DNA of 64,000 nt, taken from positions 87,623 through 151,622 of the forward strand of contig JANFFA010000006.1 of the NCBI GenBank assembly GCA_030848925.1. Reading direction: 5' to 3'. Both the position numbers and the translations under genes were made by a program. The notes beneath the pieces were generated by a model. That model searched no databases. It was not told where the DNA came from and worked only from the letters and a program-made list of their open reading frames with translations. Below are positions 26,174 through 34,687 of the stretch, piece after piece; position 1 is the first letter of the stretch; every line of letters starts with the position of its first letter. Source of the stretch: Rhodalgimonas zhirmunskyi. GTDB taxonomy: Bacteria; Pseudomonadota; Alphaproteobacteria; Rhodobacterales; Rhodobacteraceae.

Positions 26174-26698
26174 TCAGCGCAGGGCGAGCACCAGATCAAC
26201 AAGTTCGCCCATCACGTTGCCGTCGACCTTGCCGTTTGGCGAAATCTGTTCCAGTCCGATCGCGGCGGCATAGAGCGCATGAGACAACTCGCGGTTGGAA
26301 ATCCCCATTTCGCGCAACAGTGCGTAAGTCGCATCAAGGCGGAGGCCGTCGATCTCGGAAACGGCGCGTGCGGCTGCCCCTGATTCCTTGGCCCAGGCCC
26401 GCATTGCAGGTTCAAGTTTGGCTGAACCGCCAGACCGTGCAATCTCACGGAGTTTCACCGAATGACCGCCCTCTGCCTCGAGGGTTTCGACAAGCGCGCC
26501 TGCGGCTTGGCGTTTCCACTCTTGCGCAACCTCGCCTTGGAAGTCTGGCAAGTCCTTGAAGTGCCAGTAGAACGAGCCTTTTGTCGTCTCCATCTCGCGG
26601 GCAAGGGGCTCGACCGCCAACGCGGAAGGGCCGCGCTTGGCAAGGGCTTTCAGCCCTGCCTTGATCCAGTCTTCACGTGTCAATCGCTTGCGTGTCAT
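26174..26698 (-). CDS. TetR-family transcriptional regulator
   Basis: A 174-residue one-component regulator. The N-terminal helix-turn-helix (about 8-52) reads LTREDWIKAGLKALAKRGPSALAVEPLAREMETTKGSFYWHFKDLPDF in two adjoining parts, matching the TetR signature with the YWHF recognition-helix end. The C-terminal ligand domain is helical and unassigned. It is divergent from glpK, separated by 117 bases that contain inverted repeats at 26729-26761 and 26769-26787. It may control itself, glpK, or an unlinked target. Confidence 0.85.
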   Translation of the reverse strand: MTRKRLTREDWIKAGLKALAKRGPSALAVEPLAREMETTKGSFYWHFKDLPDFQGEVAQEWKRQAAGALVETLEAEGGHSVKLREIARSGGSAKLEPAMRAWAKESGAAARAVSEIDGLRLDATYALLREMGISNRELSHALYAAAIGLEQISPNGKVDGNVMGELVDLVLALR

Positions 26699-26728
26699 GG
26701 TTAAACCATGCGGCAGCGCAGAGATTTT

Positions 26729-26787
26729 TGCAAGTGCAGCATTTGCGGGGGTGCTCTTGCATCGGGGTACATCTGGTCAGAAGATGT
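26729..26787. promoter_or_regulatory. Inverted repeats in the tetR-glpK intergenic region
   Basis: TGCAAGTGCA (26729-26738) and TGCTCTTGCA (26752-26761) form a 10-bp inverted repeat with one mismatch. ACATCT (26769-26774) and AGATGT (26782-26787) form a second, perfect 6-bp inverted repeat. Both lie between divergent genes and are candidate operators. Confidence 0.5.
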
Positions 26788-26815
26788 TTAAAACTACGTA
26801 AACGGAGGGGGCCGC

Positions 26816-28300
26816 ATGGACTATATCCTTGCGATCGATCAGGGGACGACATCGAGCAGGGCGATTGTCTTTGATGGCGATATGCGGGTGGTGAGTGTGG
26901 GCCAAGAGGAGTTTCCACAGCACTTTCCCCACTCGGGCTGGGTTGAGCATGATCCAGACGACCTCTGGCAGACAGTGCTGCGCTCATGCGAGGAAGCGCT
27001 TGAAAAGGCTGAAATTTCTGCGGGCGATCTGGCGGGCATCGGGATAACGAACCAACGTGAGACGACGCTCGTTTGGGAAAAGGCGACTGGCCGGCCCATC
27101 ACAAACGCCATCGTATGGCAAGACAGGCGCACGGCCGATCGGTGCGCTGCCCTGCGCGGGGCCGGCCACGAAGAGATGATCCGTGCGCGCACCGGATTGC
27201 TGCTCGACCCGTATTTTTCAGGCACGAAACTTGAGTGGATCCTGGATCGGACCGAAGGGGCGAGGGCGCGCGCCGAGGCCGGAGAACTGGCTTTCGGAAC
27301 GGTGGATTCCTGGCTGATCTGGAATCTGACCGAGGGCCGCATTCACGCCACGGATGCCACTAATGCAGCGCGCACCATGCTCTATGATATCGTGCAGGGC
27401 CAATGGGATAGCGAGATTTGCGCGCTGCTGCACATCCCGATGGAGATGCTGCCCGAGGTGCATGATTGCGCCAGTGATTTTGGCATGGCCACGGTGCTGG
27501 GTGCTGAGGTGCCGGTGCTGGGTGTCGCGGGGGATCAGCAGGCGGCGACGATCGGGCAGGCCTGCTTCGCACCGGGCATGATGAAATCGACCTACGGCAC
27601 GGGATGTTTTGCGCTGATGAACACCGGGTCGGACCTCGTTCATTCGGAAAACAAACTATTGGGAACAATCGCTTATCGGCTGGATGGCGAAGTGACCTAT
27701 GCGCTTGAGGGATCGATCTTCGTGGCAGGCGCGGTGGTGCAATGGCTGCGAGATGGGCTGGGATTGATCGGGGCGGCGGCGGAAACACAGGCACTGGCGG
27801 AAGCGGCAGACCCGGAGCAAGAGGTCATCATGGTTCCGGCTTTCACCGGCCTTGGCGCGCCCTATTGGGATGCCGATTGCCGTGGCGCGATTTTCGGCCT
27901 TACCCGTGCGACGGGGCCGTCCGAGTTGGCCCGGGCGGCGCTGGAAAGCGTGGGTTTTCAGACGGTTGACCTCTATCGCGCGATGCTGGCGGATTGGCCG
28001 GGGGCGGCGGAGGAACGCGTGCTCAGGGTCGATGGTGGCATGGTAATGAGCGATTGGACGATGCAGTTCCTCGCCGACATCCTTGGCGCGCCGGTCGACC
28101 GGCCGGTGATCGCCGAGACGACAGCAGTGGGCGCGGCATGGCTGGCCGGGATGCGGGCCGGGATTTACCCTGATAAGCAAGGGTTTTCAGATGGTTGGGC
28201 GCTGGATCGGCGGTTCGAGCCTGCGATGGACCCCGCCACGCGAGAGCGCCGCTACGCCGCATGGCAGGATGCGGTCAGCCGGGTTCTGAGCAAAAACTGA
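26816..28300 (+). CDS. glpK: Glycerol kinase
   Basis: A 494-residue FGGY-family kinase that phosphorylates glycerol to sn-glycerol 3-phosphate using ATP. It shows the glycerol kinase N-terminus ([18 protein letters not shown]), [53 protein letters not shown], and the C-terminal phosphate-binding loop [23 protein letters not shown] strong ribosome site (GGAGGG) precedes ATG 26816. Its metabolic partner glpD is 18 kb away (45972-47549), so the glycerol genes are not in one operon here. No glpF uptake gene is present in the window. Confidence 0.97.
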   Translation: MDYILAIDQGTTSSRAIVFDGDMRVVSVGQEEFPQHFPHSGWVEHDPDDLWQTVLRSCEEALEKAEISAGDLAGIGITNQRETTLVWEKATGRPITNAIVWQDRRTADRCAALRGAGHEEMIRARTGLLLDPYFSGTKLEWILDRTEGARARAEAGELAFGTVDSWLIWNLTEGRIHATDATNAARTMLYDIVQGQWDSEICALLHIPMEMLPEVHDCASDFGMATVLGAEVPVLGVAGDQQAATIGQACFAPGMMKSTYGTGCFALMNTGSDLVHSENKLLGTIAYRLDGEVTYALEGSIFVAGAVVQWLRDGLGLIGAAAETQALAEAADPEQEVIMVPAFTGLGAPYWDADCRGAIFGLTRATGPSELARAALESVGFQTVDLYRAMLADWPGAAEERVLRVDGGMVMSDWTMQFLADILGAPVDRPVIAETTAVGAAWLAGMRAGIYPDKQGFSDGWALDRRFEPAMDPATRERRYAAWQDAVSRVLSKN

Positions 28301-28842
28301 CAGCACCGTCCCGCGTGGTTAACGGCCGCATGGGTTTGAAACCGAGTGTCTGCCTTCCGCCTGCAAACCGTATGCGATCCGTCTGGCGCAGGATGCCCCG
28401 CGTCAACGGGCTGCAATCCTTAACCCACCGGACGGTGCCCGGCGGGCTACCGTGGCGCGCTGCTCGCCACCCGAAGCGGTCTTTCCCGAATAAAGCGCCA
28501 TGATTCACCTGACATTAACCTTAACCGGCTAGGATGGAGGTGCGGTACAGGCTGGGGAGCCGATGACCGCGCCATGGAAGAGCATGACGCTCTGGCGCTG
28601 CCCACGTAAGCATCGGCGATGGTCCGACCGGCGGGGCGGCGCCTTTCCTGCTGGGTTCGAAACCCACCAACACCCGAGGCCCATGGGATCGCCCGCCCAA
28701 AGCCACCTGAAAGCCAAACCGAGGCCAGACCGAGCCCACGTCGAGATCACGGCGCCCCTGTTCTTTCTTGGCCCAAAATACCCCGGGGTGTGGGGCAGAG
28801 CCCCACTCCTGCGCCGCACAAAGAGCGCATCCATTTCAAAGA
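28301..28842. other. Intergenic region between glpK and rppH with structured segments
   Basis: About 540 bases with no convincing protein gene. A nested stem-loop lies at 28559-28617: outer stem GCCGATG/CATCGGC, inner stem GCGCCA/TGGCGC with an AGAGC/GCTC extension. A family B repeat with hairpin GTGGGGC-AGA-GCCCCAC occurs at 28772-28806. A short open frame from ATG 28563 has residue composition unlike a real protein. Confidence 0.5.
28772..28806 (+). repeat. Intergenic repeat family B, copy 1 (short)
   Basis: AAAATACCCCGGGGTGTGGGG followed by AGA and GCCCCAC gives a 7-bp stem (28790-28796 with 28800-28806). The layout, a TATCCC-like core then a G-rich hairpin, matches copies near 33485, 33550 and 56865. 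Confidence 0.55.
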
Positions 28843-29325
28843 TCAAAGCAGACCGGCGAACTCTTCCATCACGCGCTCGTAAACCGGGCGCTTGAACGGG
28901 ACGATCTGGTCGATCAACTCCGCAGCAGGGAGCCAGCGCCATTCCGAGAATTCGGGGTGCTCGGTGCGAATGTTCACATCCGCATCGCGGCCAAGGAACT
29001 GCAACAGAACCCACTTTTGCTCTTGTCCGCGATAGCGGCCTTTCCAGATCCGCGGCACGATATCGTGGGGCAGATCATAAGAAACCCAGCCCTCGGTTTC
29101 CGCCACCACGCGCACCAGATCGCGCGAGACGCCGGTTTCCTCTTCCAACTCGCGCAGGGCGGCGTCGAGCGGGGTTTCGCCCTTGTCGATGCCGCCTTGG
29201 GGCATTTGCCAGGCCGGGGTGTCGTGATCGAGGCGCTGGCCGACGAACACACCGCCGTGCCCGTTGGTCAGCATCACGCCGACGTTGCGGCGATAGGGCA
29301 GGCGAGAGATGTCTTCGGGGGTCAT
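28843..29325 (-). CDS. rppH: RNA pyrophosphohydrolase
   Basis: A 160-residue Nudix hydrolase that removes pyrophosphate from the 5' end of triphosphorylated RNA, starting decay, and may also hydrolyse diadenosine polyphosphates. The N-terminus [25 protein letters not shown] is typical of alphaproteobacterial RppH/IalA. The Nudix box [23 protein letters not shown] is complete; [15 protein letters not shown] and EFSEWRWLP follow. It lies downstream of ctpA and the envC-like gene on the same strand, an arrangement with gpmI, rlmH and rsfS common in this group, but a terminator separates it from ctpA. Confidence 0.95.
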   Translation of the reverse strand: MTPEDISRLPYRRNVGVMLTNGHGGVFVGQRLDHDTPAWQMPQGGIDKGETPLDAALRELEEETGVSRDLVRVVAETEGWVSYDLPHDIVPRIWKGRYRGQEQKWVLLQFLGRDADVNIRTEHPEFSEWRWLPAAELIDQIVPFKRPVYERVMEEFAGLL

Positions 29326-29340
29326 CGGGGCCTCTTCAAG

Positions 29341-29370
29341 AAAAAGGGCGCCCGCAATAGGGGCGCCCCG
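29341..29370 (-). terminator. Rho-independent terminator after ctpA
   Basis: On the minus strand an 8-bp stem, GGGCGCCC (29361-29368) with GGGCGCCC (29346-29353), is followed by a TTTTT run (29341-29345). It lies between ctpA and rppH. Confidence 0.8.
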
Positions 29371-29385
29371 TTTGTTTTCAGGGTC

Positions 29386-30759
29386 TTACTGTTTCGCGGC
29401 TTGCTGATCGCCGGGCTGCGGGCCCAGCTTGGACAGGCCTTTGAGGATGTCGATGGCATAGGCCAACTGGTAATCCTCTTCGCGCAGTTTGGCGGCGGCT
29501 TCGGCCTTGGCGCGGTCTTCCTCGATCTGGCGGATCTCGTCCTCGCTCAGGCTGTCGTTGGACAGTGCGCCGCGCAGGTCGGCTTCCGAGCGCGAGCGCC
29601 GGGCCGCGGATGCGGGCTTTTCTTCTTCCTGTGCCGCGTCGGGCTTCACCGTGGGTTGCTTGACCACGATGTCGGGCGAAATGCCCAGCGACTGGATCGA
29701 GCGGCCCGAGGGCGTGTAGTAGCGCGCCGTGGTCAGGCGCATGGCGCCATCGCCGCGCAGCGGCATGACCGTCTGGACCGAGCCTTTGCCAAAGCTCTTT
29801 GTGCCGACCACGATGGCGCGGTGATGATCCTGCAACGCACCGGCGACGATCTCGGACGCCGAGGCCGAGCCGCCGTTGATCAGCACGACCACGGGTTTGC
29901 CATTGGTCAGGTCACCCGGCGTGGCGTTGTAGCGGTCGCCATCCGCCGGATCGCGGCCCCGGGTCGAAACGATCTCGCCCGAGTTGAGAAAGGCGTCGGA
30001 GACTTTGATCGCCTGCGTCAGCAGCCCGCCGGGGTTGTTGCGCAGGTCGAGAACGAAACCGTTGACCTTGTCGATGCCGCCGGCCTCTTCGATCTGTTTC
30101 TCGATTCCTTCGGCAAGGTTGGGGAAGGTCTGATCGTTAAAGGTGGTGACCCGCAGGACGACGCTTTCGCCTTCGGTGCGGGTGCGCACGGCGGTCAGCT
30201 TGATGGTGTCACGGATGATCGAGAGATCGAACGGCTCGTCCACGCCTTCGCGGGCGATGGTGATTACGATTTCCGAGCCGACCGGCCCGCGCATCAGTTC
30301 CACCGCTTCGTCCAGCGTCAGCCCGAGGATCGAATCGCCATCGACATGGGTGATGAAGTCACCCGACTGCACGCCGGCCTCTTCTGCCGGGGTGCCGTCG
30401 ATCGGTGAGACGACCTTGACGAAGCCCTCTTCCTGCGTGACCTCGATCCCGAGGCCGCCGAATTCGCCGCGGGTTTGGACGCGCATGTTGGCCGCGTCAT
30501 CGGGCGAGAGATAGCTGGAATGCGGATCGAGCGAGGTGAGCATGCCGTTGATCGCCGCCTCGACCAGTTTCTTTTCGTCCACCGGTTCGACATATTGGGC
30601 GCGGATGCGTTCGAAGATATCGCCGAAAAGGTCGAGCTGCTCATAGACATTCGATGTTTTCGCGGCCTCTTGGGCCAGAAGGGGCGCTGCGATCTGCGTC
30701 GTGACGACGCCGCCCGCAAGGATGCCGACGCCAGCGGCCAGAAGGATTTTCTTCATCAC
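29386..30759 (-). CDS. ctpA: C-terminal processing protease, S41 family
   Basis: A 457-residue exported serine protease that cleaves C-terminal tails of periplasmic proteins. An N-terminal signal/anchor (MMKKILLAAGVGILAGGVVTTQIAAPLLAQ) is followed by a PDZ domain (about 85-180; GEFGGLGIEVTQEEGFVKVVSPIDGTPAEEAGVQSGDFI spans its core) and the S41 catalytic domain. The nucleophile is in INGGSASASEIVAG (about 295) and the lysine in VVGTKSFGKGSVQT. A charged, partly coiled-coil C-terminal tail follows. It lies 12 bases after an EnvC-like gene and downstream of gpmI, the order widely conserved in alphaproteobacteria, which links it to envelope remodelling. Confidence 0.95.
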   Translation of the reverse strand: MMKKILLAAGVGILAGGVVTTQIAAPLLAQEAAKTSNVYEQLDLFGDIFERIRAQYVEPVDEKKLVEAAINGMLTSLDPHSSYLSPDDAANMRVQTRGEFGGLGIEVTQEEGFVKVVSPIDGTPAEEAGVQSGDFITHVDGDSILGLTLDEAVELMRGPVGSEIVITIAREGVDEPFDLSIIRDTIKLTAVRTRTEGESVVLRVTTFNDQTFPNLAEGIEKQIEEAGGIDKVNGFVLDLRNNPGGLLTQAIKVSDAFLNSGEIVSTRGRDPADGDRYNATPGDLTNGKPVVVLINGGSASASEIVAGALQDHHRAIVVGTKSFGKGSVQTVMPLRGDGAMRLTTARYYTPSGRSIQSLGISPDIVVKQPTVKPDAAQEEEKPASAARRSRSEADLRGALSNDSLSEDEIRQIEEDRAKAEAAAKLREEDYQLAYAIDILKGLSKLGPQPGDQQAAKQ

Positions 30760-30771
30760 GAATCTTTTTCC

Positions 30772-31908
30772 TCAATCTTGCCCGTCGATGTGGAACCAGT
30801 TGGCCGGGTTCACCGGGGCGTTCATTTCTCTTGTCTCTATATAGAGCGTTTCCGTGCGGTCAGTTCCAGCCCCATCGCCCACCTGCGACAGGATTTCGCC
30901 AATTCCCGGATCAGAGCCCCCCATGAGGCCCACCGGCGCGCCCGAGGGCAGCACCTGTCCGGGTTCACCATAGACGGTATCGAGCCCGGCGAGAATGAAA
31001 AGAAGCCCGGCCTGTGGCTCAAGGATCATCACGTTTCCGTAGTCGAGCAGCGGTCCGCGATAGCGGATCGTGGCGGCGGCGGGCGTGGTAACAAGGGCGC
31101 GGGGCCGGGTGGCGATGATCAGGCCGGGGCGGGTGATGCCGGCGGCATCGGGTTCGACATAGCCGCGCAGGATGCGCCCCTGCACCGGAAGCGGCAGCGC
31201 GCCTTTGCGAAACGCGATATCGGGAAGCGAGCCGGGGGCCTCGTTCTGGGCGATTTCCGACAGGCCTGATGCGAAGCCCTGCAACGTCTCGGACGAGGCG
31301 ATCAGCAGGGCGGTTTTCACCGGGTCGGCGGTGAAGCGACGCGGCAGGTCGGTGCGATCGGCCACGGCTTTGGACAGGGTGGCGCGCGCGTCCTGCACCG
31401 CCTGAAGGCCGGTTTGCAGGGTGTCGGCGGCATTGTCCTGCAGTTGGCGCAGGGTGGTGACTTCTTCGAGTTTGCCGCGCAATTCGGCGGCGCGGGTGTT
31501 GAGCGCGGGCGTCACGTCCGACAGGATCATGCCCGCGCGCGCCGTGCCCATTGGCCCGTCGGGATGCAAAAGCAGGCCCGGCGAGGTCTGATCGCCGATC
31601 GATTGCAGCACGCCCAAGAGTTGCGCGATCTCGGTCTCGCGCGCTTGCAATTCGCGCGACAGGGTCTGTTCGCGGATCGAGGCCTGTCGCAGGCCTTCGC
31701 GCATGGCGGTGAGGCCTGCCTCGTAGGCGCGGATCGTCTGGGTCAGGGCCTTGATGCGATCGCTTGAGGATTTGGCCGCGTCCATCGCGGCAATGGCGCG
31801 ATCAAGGTCTTTCGCCGCCGCGGTCGCGCCCTGCGCCGGGTCCGCGGCCTGCGAAAACGCAGGCGCAGCGGTCAGAAGCATGGCGGCAAGGGCGAGCGGG
31901 CGGATCAT
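30772..31908 (-). CDS. envC: EnvC-like murein hydrolase activator (degenerate LytM domain)
   Basis: A 378-residue exported protein. A signal peptide (MIRPLALAAMLLTAAPAFSQA) is followed by long coiled coils (about 30-200) and a C-terminal M23/LytM-fold domain (about 255-375). The usual zinc ligands (HxxxD and HxH) are missing: the segment expected to hold HxH reads GLLFILAGL. This is as in EnvC, which does not cut peptidoglycan itself but activates amidases at the septum. The gene overlaps gpmI by 4 bases and precedes ctpA by 12 bases, so the three are one operon. Amidase partners are not in the window. Confidence 0.88.
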   Translation of the reverse strand: MIRPLALAAMLLTAAPAFSQAADPAQGATAAAKDLDRAIAAMDAAKSSSDRIKALTQTIRAYEAGLTAMREGLRQASIREQTLSRELQARETEIAQLLGVLQSIGDQTSPGLLLHPDGPMGTARAGMILSDVTPALNTRAAELRGKLEEVTTLRQLQDNAADTLQTGLQAVQDARATLSKAVADRTDLPRRFTADPVKTALLIASSETLQGFASGLSEIAQNEAPGSLPDIAFRKGALPLPVQGRILRGYVEPDAAGITRPGLIIATRPRALVTTPAAATIRYRGPLLDYGNVMILEPQAGLLFILAGLDTVYGEPGQVLPSGAPVGLMGGSDPGIGEILSQVGDGAGTDRTETLYIETREMNAPVNPANWFHIDGQD

Positions 31909-33425
31909 CTGAGCAGGCTTTTCCCGGTCATTTCAGGGGGCTGCGGCAGACCCATCAACGCAAGCAGGGTAGGGGCCAGATCGGACAGCCGTCCCGGCGC
32001 GAGGGTGGCGCCCTTTGGCCCGTTCACCAGCGCCACCGGCACGGGGTTGAGCGTGTGAGCGGTGTGCGGCCCGCCGGTTTCGGGATCGACCATCATCTCG
32101 CAATTGCCGTGATCGGCGGTGACGATCATCGCGCCGCCGGCTTTGCGCAGCGCCGTGATCACCTGCGCCAGCCCTTTATCCACCGACTCGCAGGCCTTCA
32201 TCGCGGCCTTGAGATCGCCGGTATGGCCGACCATGTCGGGATTGGCGTAATTGACCACGATCAGGTCATAGCCCTCTTCGATGGCGCGCACGAAATGCTC
32301 GGTCACTTCGGCGGAGGACATTTCCGGCTGCAGGTCATAGGTCGCGACCTTGGGGGAAGGGGCCATGTAGCGCTCTTCGCCCTCGAACGGCACCTCGCGG
32401 CCACCGTTCAGGAAGAAGGTGACATGTGGATATTTCTCGGTTTCGGCGAGGCGGAATTGGCGCAGGCCTTGCTTGGCGACCCATTCGCCCAGCGTGTTGA
32501 CGATCTCGCGCGAGGGGAAAACCGTGGTCATGTAGGCGTTGTGGGCATCGGAATATTCCACCATCCCCAACAGCGCGGCAAGGTCGGGGCGCTGGCCGAC
32601 GTCGAATTCGTCAAAACCTGGCTCGCCAATAGCGCTCAGGATCTCGCGGGCGCGGTCGGCGCGGAAGTTCAGGCAGAACATCCCGTCACCATCGTGCATC
32701 CCGTCGTAAGAGCCGATCACGGTGGCCTGCACGAACTCGTCTGTCTCCGAGCGGTTGTAGGCGTTGTTCACGGCCGAAATCGGCGAGCTGGTGCGGAACT
32801 GGCCCTTGCCATGCACGATCGCCTCGAAGGCTTCGGATACGCGGCCCCAGCGATTGTCGCGATCCATCGCGAAATAGCGCCCGGTGACTGTAACGATGCG
32901 CGCGCCCTCGGGGAGCGCGTCTTGCAACTCGGTCAGATAGGTGAGCGCGGATTTCGGCGGCACGTCGCGGCCATCGGTGATGGCGTGGATGGCGACGGGA
33001 AGGCCCGCGTCGGTCAGCGCCCGGGTGGCGGCCAGCATATGGGTCAGCGCGCCATGCACCCCGCCGTCGGACACGAGGCCGAACAGATGCGCCGTGCCGC
33101 CGCTCTGCTTGAGTGCGTTGATGAAGGCCTGAAGCGCCTCGGCCTCGAAGAACGAGCCATCCTCGATCGAGAGGTCGATCTGGCCAAGGTCCATCGCCAC
33201 CACGCGACCCGCGCCGATATTGGTGTGCCCCACCTCGGAATTACCCATCTGGCCGGAAGGCAGGCCCACGTCCGGGCCGTGGGTGATCAGCTGATTGTGT
33301 GGGCCTTCGGCCATGATCGCATCGAAGGTCGGCGTGTCGGCCAGCGCCGGGGCGTTGGCCTCGCGCGCATCGCGCAGGCCCCAACCATCGAGAATGCAAA
33401 GAACGACAGGTTTCTGATTGCTCAT
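31905..33425 (-). CDS. gpmI: 2,3-bisphosphoglycerate-independent phosphoglycerate mutase
   Basis: A 506-residue cytoplasmic enzyme that interconverts 3- and 2-phosphoglycerate in glycolysis and gluconeogenesis, using two Mn ions and a phosphoserine intermediate. It is a member of the alkaline phosphatase superfamily. Serine 63 in GQMGNSEVGHTNIGAG is the nucleophile; the C-terminal MIVTADHGNCE segment and AHTLNPVPVALVN supply metal ligands. Length agrees with the family (about 505-515). The gene is in an operon with envC and ctpA. Upstream, between its start and rlmH, is a 235-base region filled with family B repeats. Confidence 0.96.
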   Translation of the reverse strand: MSNQKPVVLCILDGWGLRDAREANAPALADTPTFDAIMAEGPHNQLITHGPDVGLPSGQMGNSEVGHTNIGAGRVVAMDLGQIDLSIEDGSFFEAEALQAFINALKQSGGTAHLFGLVSDGGVHGALTHMLAATRALTDAGLPVAIHAITDGRDVPPKSALTYLTELQDALPEGARIVTVTGRYFAMDRDNRWGRVSEAFEAIVHGKGQFRTSSPISAVNNAYNRSETDEFVQATVIGSYDGMHDGDGMFCLNFRADRAREILSAIGEPGFDEFDVGQRPDLAALLGMVEYSDAHNAYMTTVFPSREIVNTLGEWVAKQGLRQFRLAETEKYPHVTFFLNGGREVPFEGEERYMAPSPKVATYDLQPEMSSAEVTEHFVRAIEEGYDLIVVNYANPDMVGHTGDLKAAMKACESVDKGLAQVITALRKAGGAMIVTADHGNCEMMVDPETGGPHTAHTLNPVPVALVNGPKGATLAPGRLSDLAPTLLALMGLPQPPEMTGKSLLR

Positions 33426-33484
33426 GACAGCCTATTCCTTTTGCGCCTGCATTTACGTGCTACGGCGCTTGGGGGCAATGTCGG

Positions 33485-33614
33485 ATTGGGGGCCAGCCCC
33501 CAAACCCCCGGGATATTTCCGGTCAAGTGAAGCCGGGGCAGGATCCATTCTTCACATTGCCGAAAGTATCCTGGGGGTGAATGCGCGCAGCGCAGAGGGG
33601 GCAAAGCCCCCTGC
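33485..33614. repeat. Two head-to-head family B repeats between rlmH and gpmI
   Basis: The first copy (33485-33532) reads leftward: hairpin TTGGGGGC-CA-GCCCCCAA, then CCCGGGATATTTCCGG. The second (33550-33614) reads rightward: CTTCACATTGCCGAAAGTATCC followed by GGGGG and a hairpin AGGGGG-CAAAG-CCCCCT (33596-33612). Each hairpin could terminate transcription. The whole 235-base gap has no gene. Confidence 0.65.
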
Positions 33615-33660
33615 ATCAAACAAGTGAGCGTGCGCAGCACACAATTTGGTCAAACGCGGC

Positions 33661-34131
33661 TCAGGCGCGGTGATAGGGGCTGCCGGCAAGGATGGAGGCG
33701 GCGCGGTAGAGCTGTTCGGTGAGCATGACGCGGGCCAGCATATGCGGCCAGACCATTTTACCGAAGGACAGCGCGCCATCGGTGCGGGCGCGCAGGTCGG
33801 GGGCGATGCCGTCGGCGCCGCCGATGACGAAGGCCAGATCCGACGTGCCGTCATCGCGCAGGCGCGCGATCAGTTCGGCGAAAGCGGGGGAGGTCATCAG
33901 CTTGCCGCGCTCATCGAGCGCGATGACATGCGCCTTGTCGGGCAGGGCGCGGGAAAGCAGCGCCGCTTCGCCCGCCATGCCGCCGCCCTTGCGATCCTCG
34001 ACTTCGGTGATGGACAGCGGACCGAGCCCCAAGGCGCGCCCGGTGCGGTCGAACCGGGTGGCATAATCATCGAGCAGCGCCTTTTCAGGACCGGTGCGGC
34101 ACCGGCCCACGGCGCAGATTGAAACGCGCAT
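33661..34131 (-). CDS. rlmH: 23S rRNA (pseudouridine1915-N3)-methyltransferase
   Basis: A 156-residue SPOUT-fold enzyme that uses S-adenosylmethionine to methylate pseudouridine 1915 of 23S rRNA in helix 69. Features include the N-terminal MRVSICAVGRCR, ALDERGKLMTSPAFAELIARLRDDG, the AdoMet-binding FVIGGADGIAPDLRARTDGALSFGKMVWPHMLARVMLTEQLYRAASILAGSPYHR in family-typical order, including the conserved C-terminal YHR. It sits 3 bases downstream of rsfS in the same direction, the conserved rsfS-rlmH order, so both likely act in late ribosome assembly. Confidence 0.95.
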   Translation of the reverse strand: MRVSICAVGRCRTGPEKALLDDYATRFDRTGRALGLGPLSITEVEDRKGGGMAGEAALLSRALPDKAHVIALDERGKLMTSPAFAELIARLRDDGTSDLAFVIGGADGIAPDLRARTDGALSFGKMVWPHMLARVMLTEQLYRAASILAGSPYHRA

Positions 34132-34134
34132 CGC

Positions 34135-34602
34135 TTAGCTGGGGCGGGTTTCCGCGGCGCCCGGCGTGGGCAGCCACATCTTTTCCAGCTGGTAGAACTC
34201 GCGCACTTCGGGGCGGAACACGTGGACGATGATATCGCCCGTGTCGATCAGCACCCAATCGCCGCCGTCTTTGCCTTCGATCTTGGACAGCCGGCCGAGA
34301 TCCTGCTTGAGGCGGTCGGCCAGCTTTTCGGCGATGGCGGTCACCTGACGCGAAGAGCGCCCGGAGCAGACCACCATGTAATCGCCGATCGAAGACTTGC
34401 CGCGCAGGTCGATCTGCACGATCTCTTCGGCCTTGTCAGCTTCGAGGGAGGCGAGGATGCGCGCGAGCAACTCTTCGCTCGTCACGTCTTGTTGGGTCGC
34501 CGAGGCGCCCTGATTTGTTGCGGCAGGGGCCGCATCAACATGCGTTGACAGGACGATGTCCTCCTTTGATTGCACATCGGAAAGGGCCCCGATGCCGGCC
34601 AT
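34135..34602 (-). CDS. rsfS: Ribosome silencing factor
   Basis: A protein of 138-155 residues, depending on start. RsfS binds L14 of the 50S subunit and blocks subunit joining in slow growth. The domain runs from TSEELLARILASLEADKAEEIVQIDLRGKSSIGDYMVVCSGRSSRQVTAIAEKL (first half) to DWVLIDTGDIIVHVFRPEVREFYQLEKMW. The given start is ATG 34602, but no good ribosome site precedes it. A strong AAAGGAGGA (34559-34567, minus strand) sits 8 bases before CTG 34551, which would begin LSTHVDAAPAATNQ. That start would match relatives that begin near this position, so CTG initiation is a serious possibility. Confidence 0.93.
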   Translation of the reverse strand: MAGIGALSDVQSKEDIVLSTHVDAAPAATNQGASATQQDVTSEELLARILASLEADKAEEIVQIDLRGKSSIGDYMVVCSGRSSRQVTAIAEKLADRLKQDLGRLSKIEGKDGGDWVLIDTGDIIVHVFRPEVREFYQLEKMWLPTPGAAETRPS

Positions 34603-34687
34603 GATTGAAGCGTAGCACCGCATATGTGGCCTATCAATGAAAGGTTCAACCCCGATTGCCTTGGGCCGATTCCTGCGCGCCGGGCGC

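Noticed and set aside
28640..28665. GGGTTCGAAACCC resembles a tRNA T-arm.
   Set aside because: No acceptor stem, D-arm or anticodon arm can be built around it within 90 bases; it is a short palindrome only.
28563..28895. 110-codon frame beginning at ATG 28563.
   Set aside because: Residue composition is Arg/Pro-rich and low in typical core residues, it has no recognised domain, and it overlaps the repeat and the rppH 3' end.
28768..30408. 546-codon frame opposite rppH and ctpA.
   Set aside because: It spans two unrelated genes and the terminator between them on the other strand, and has shadow-like composition.
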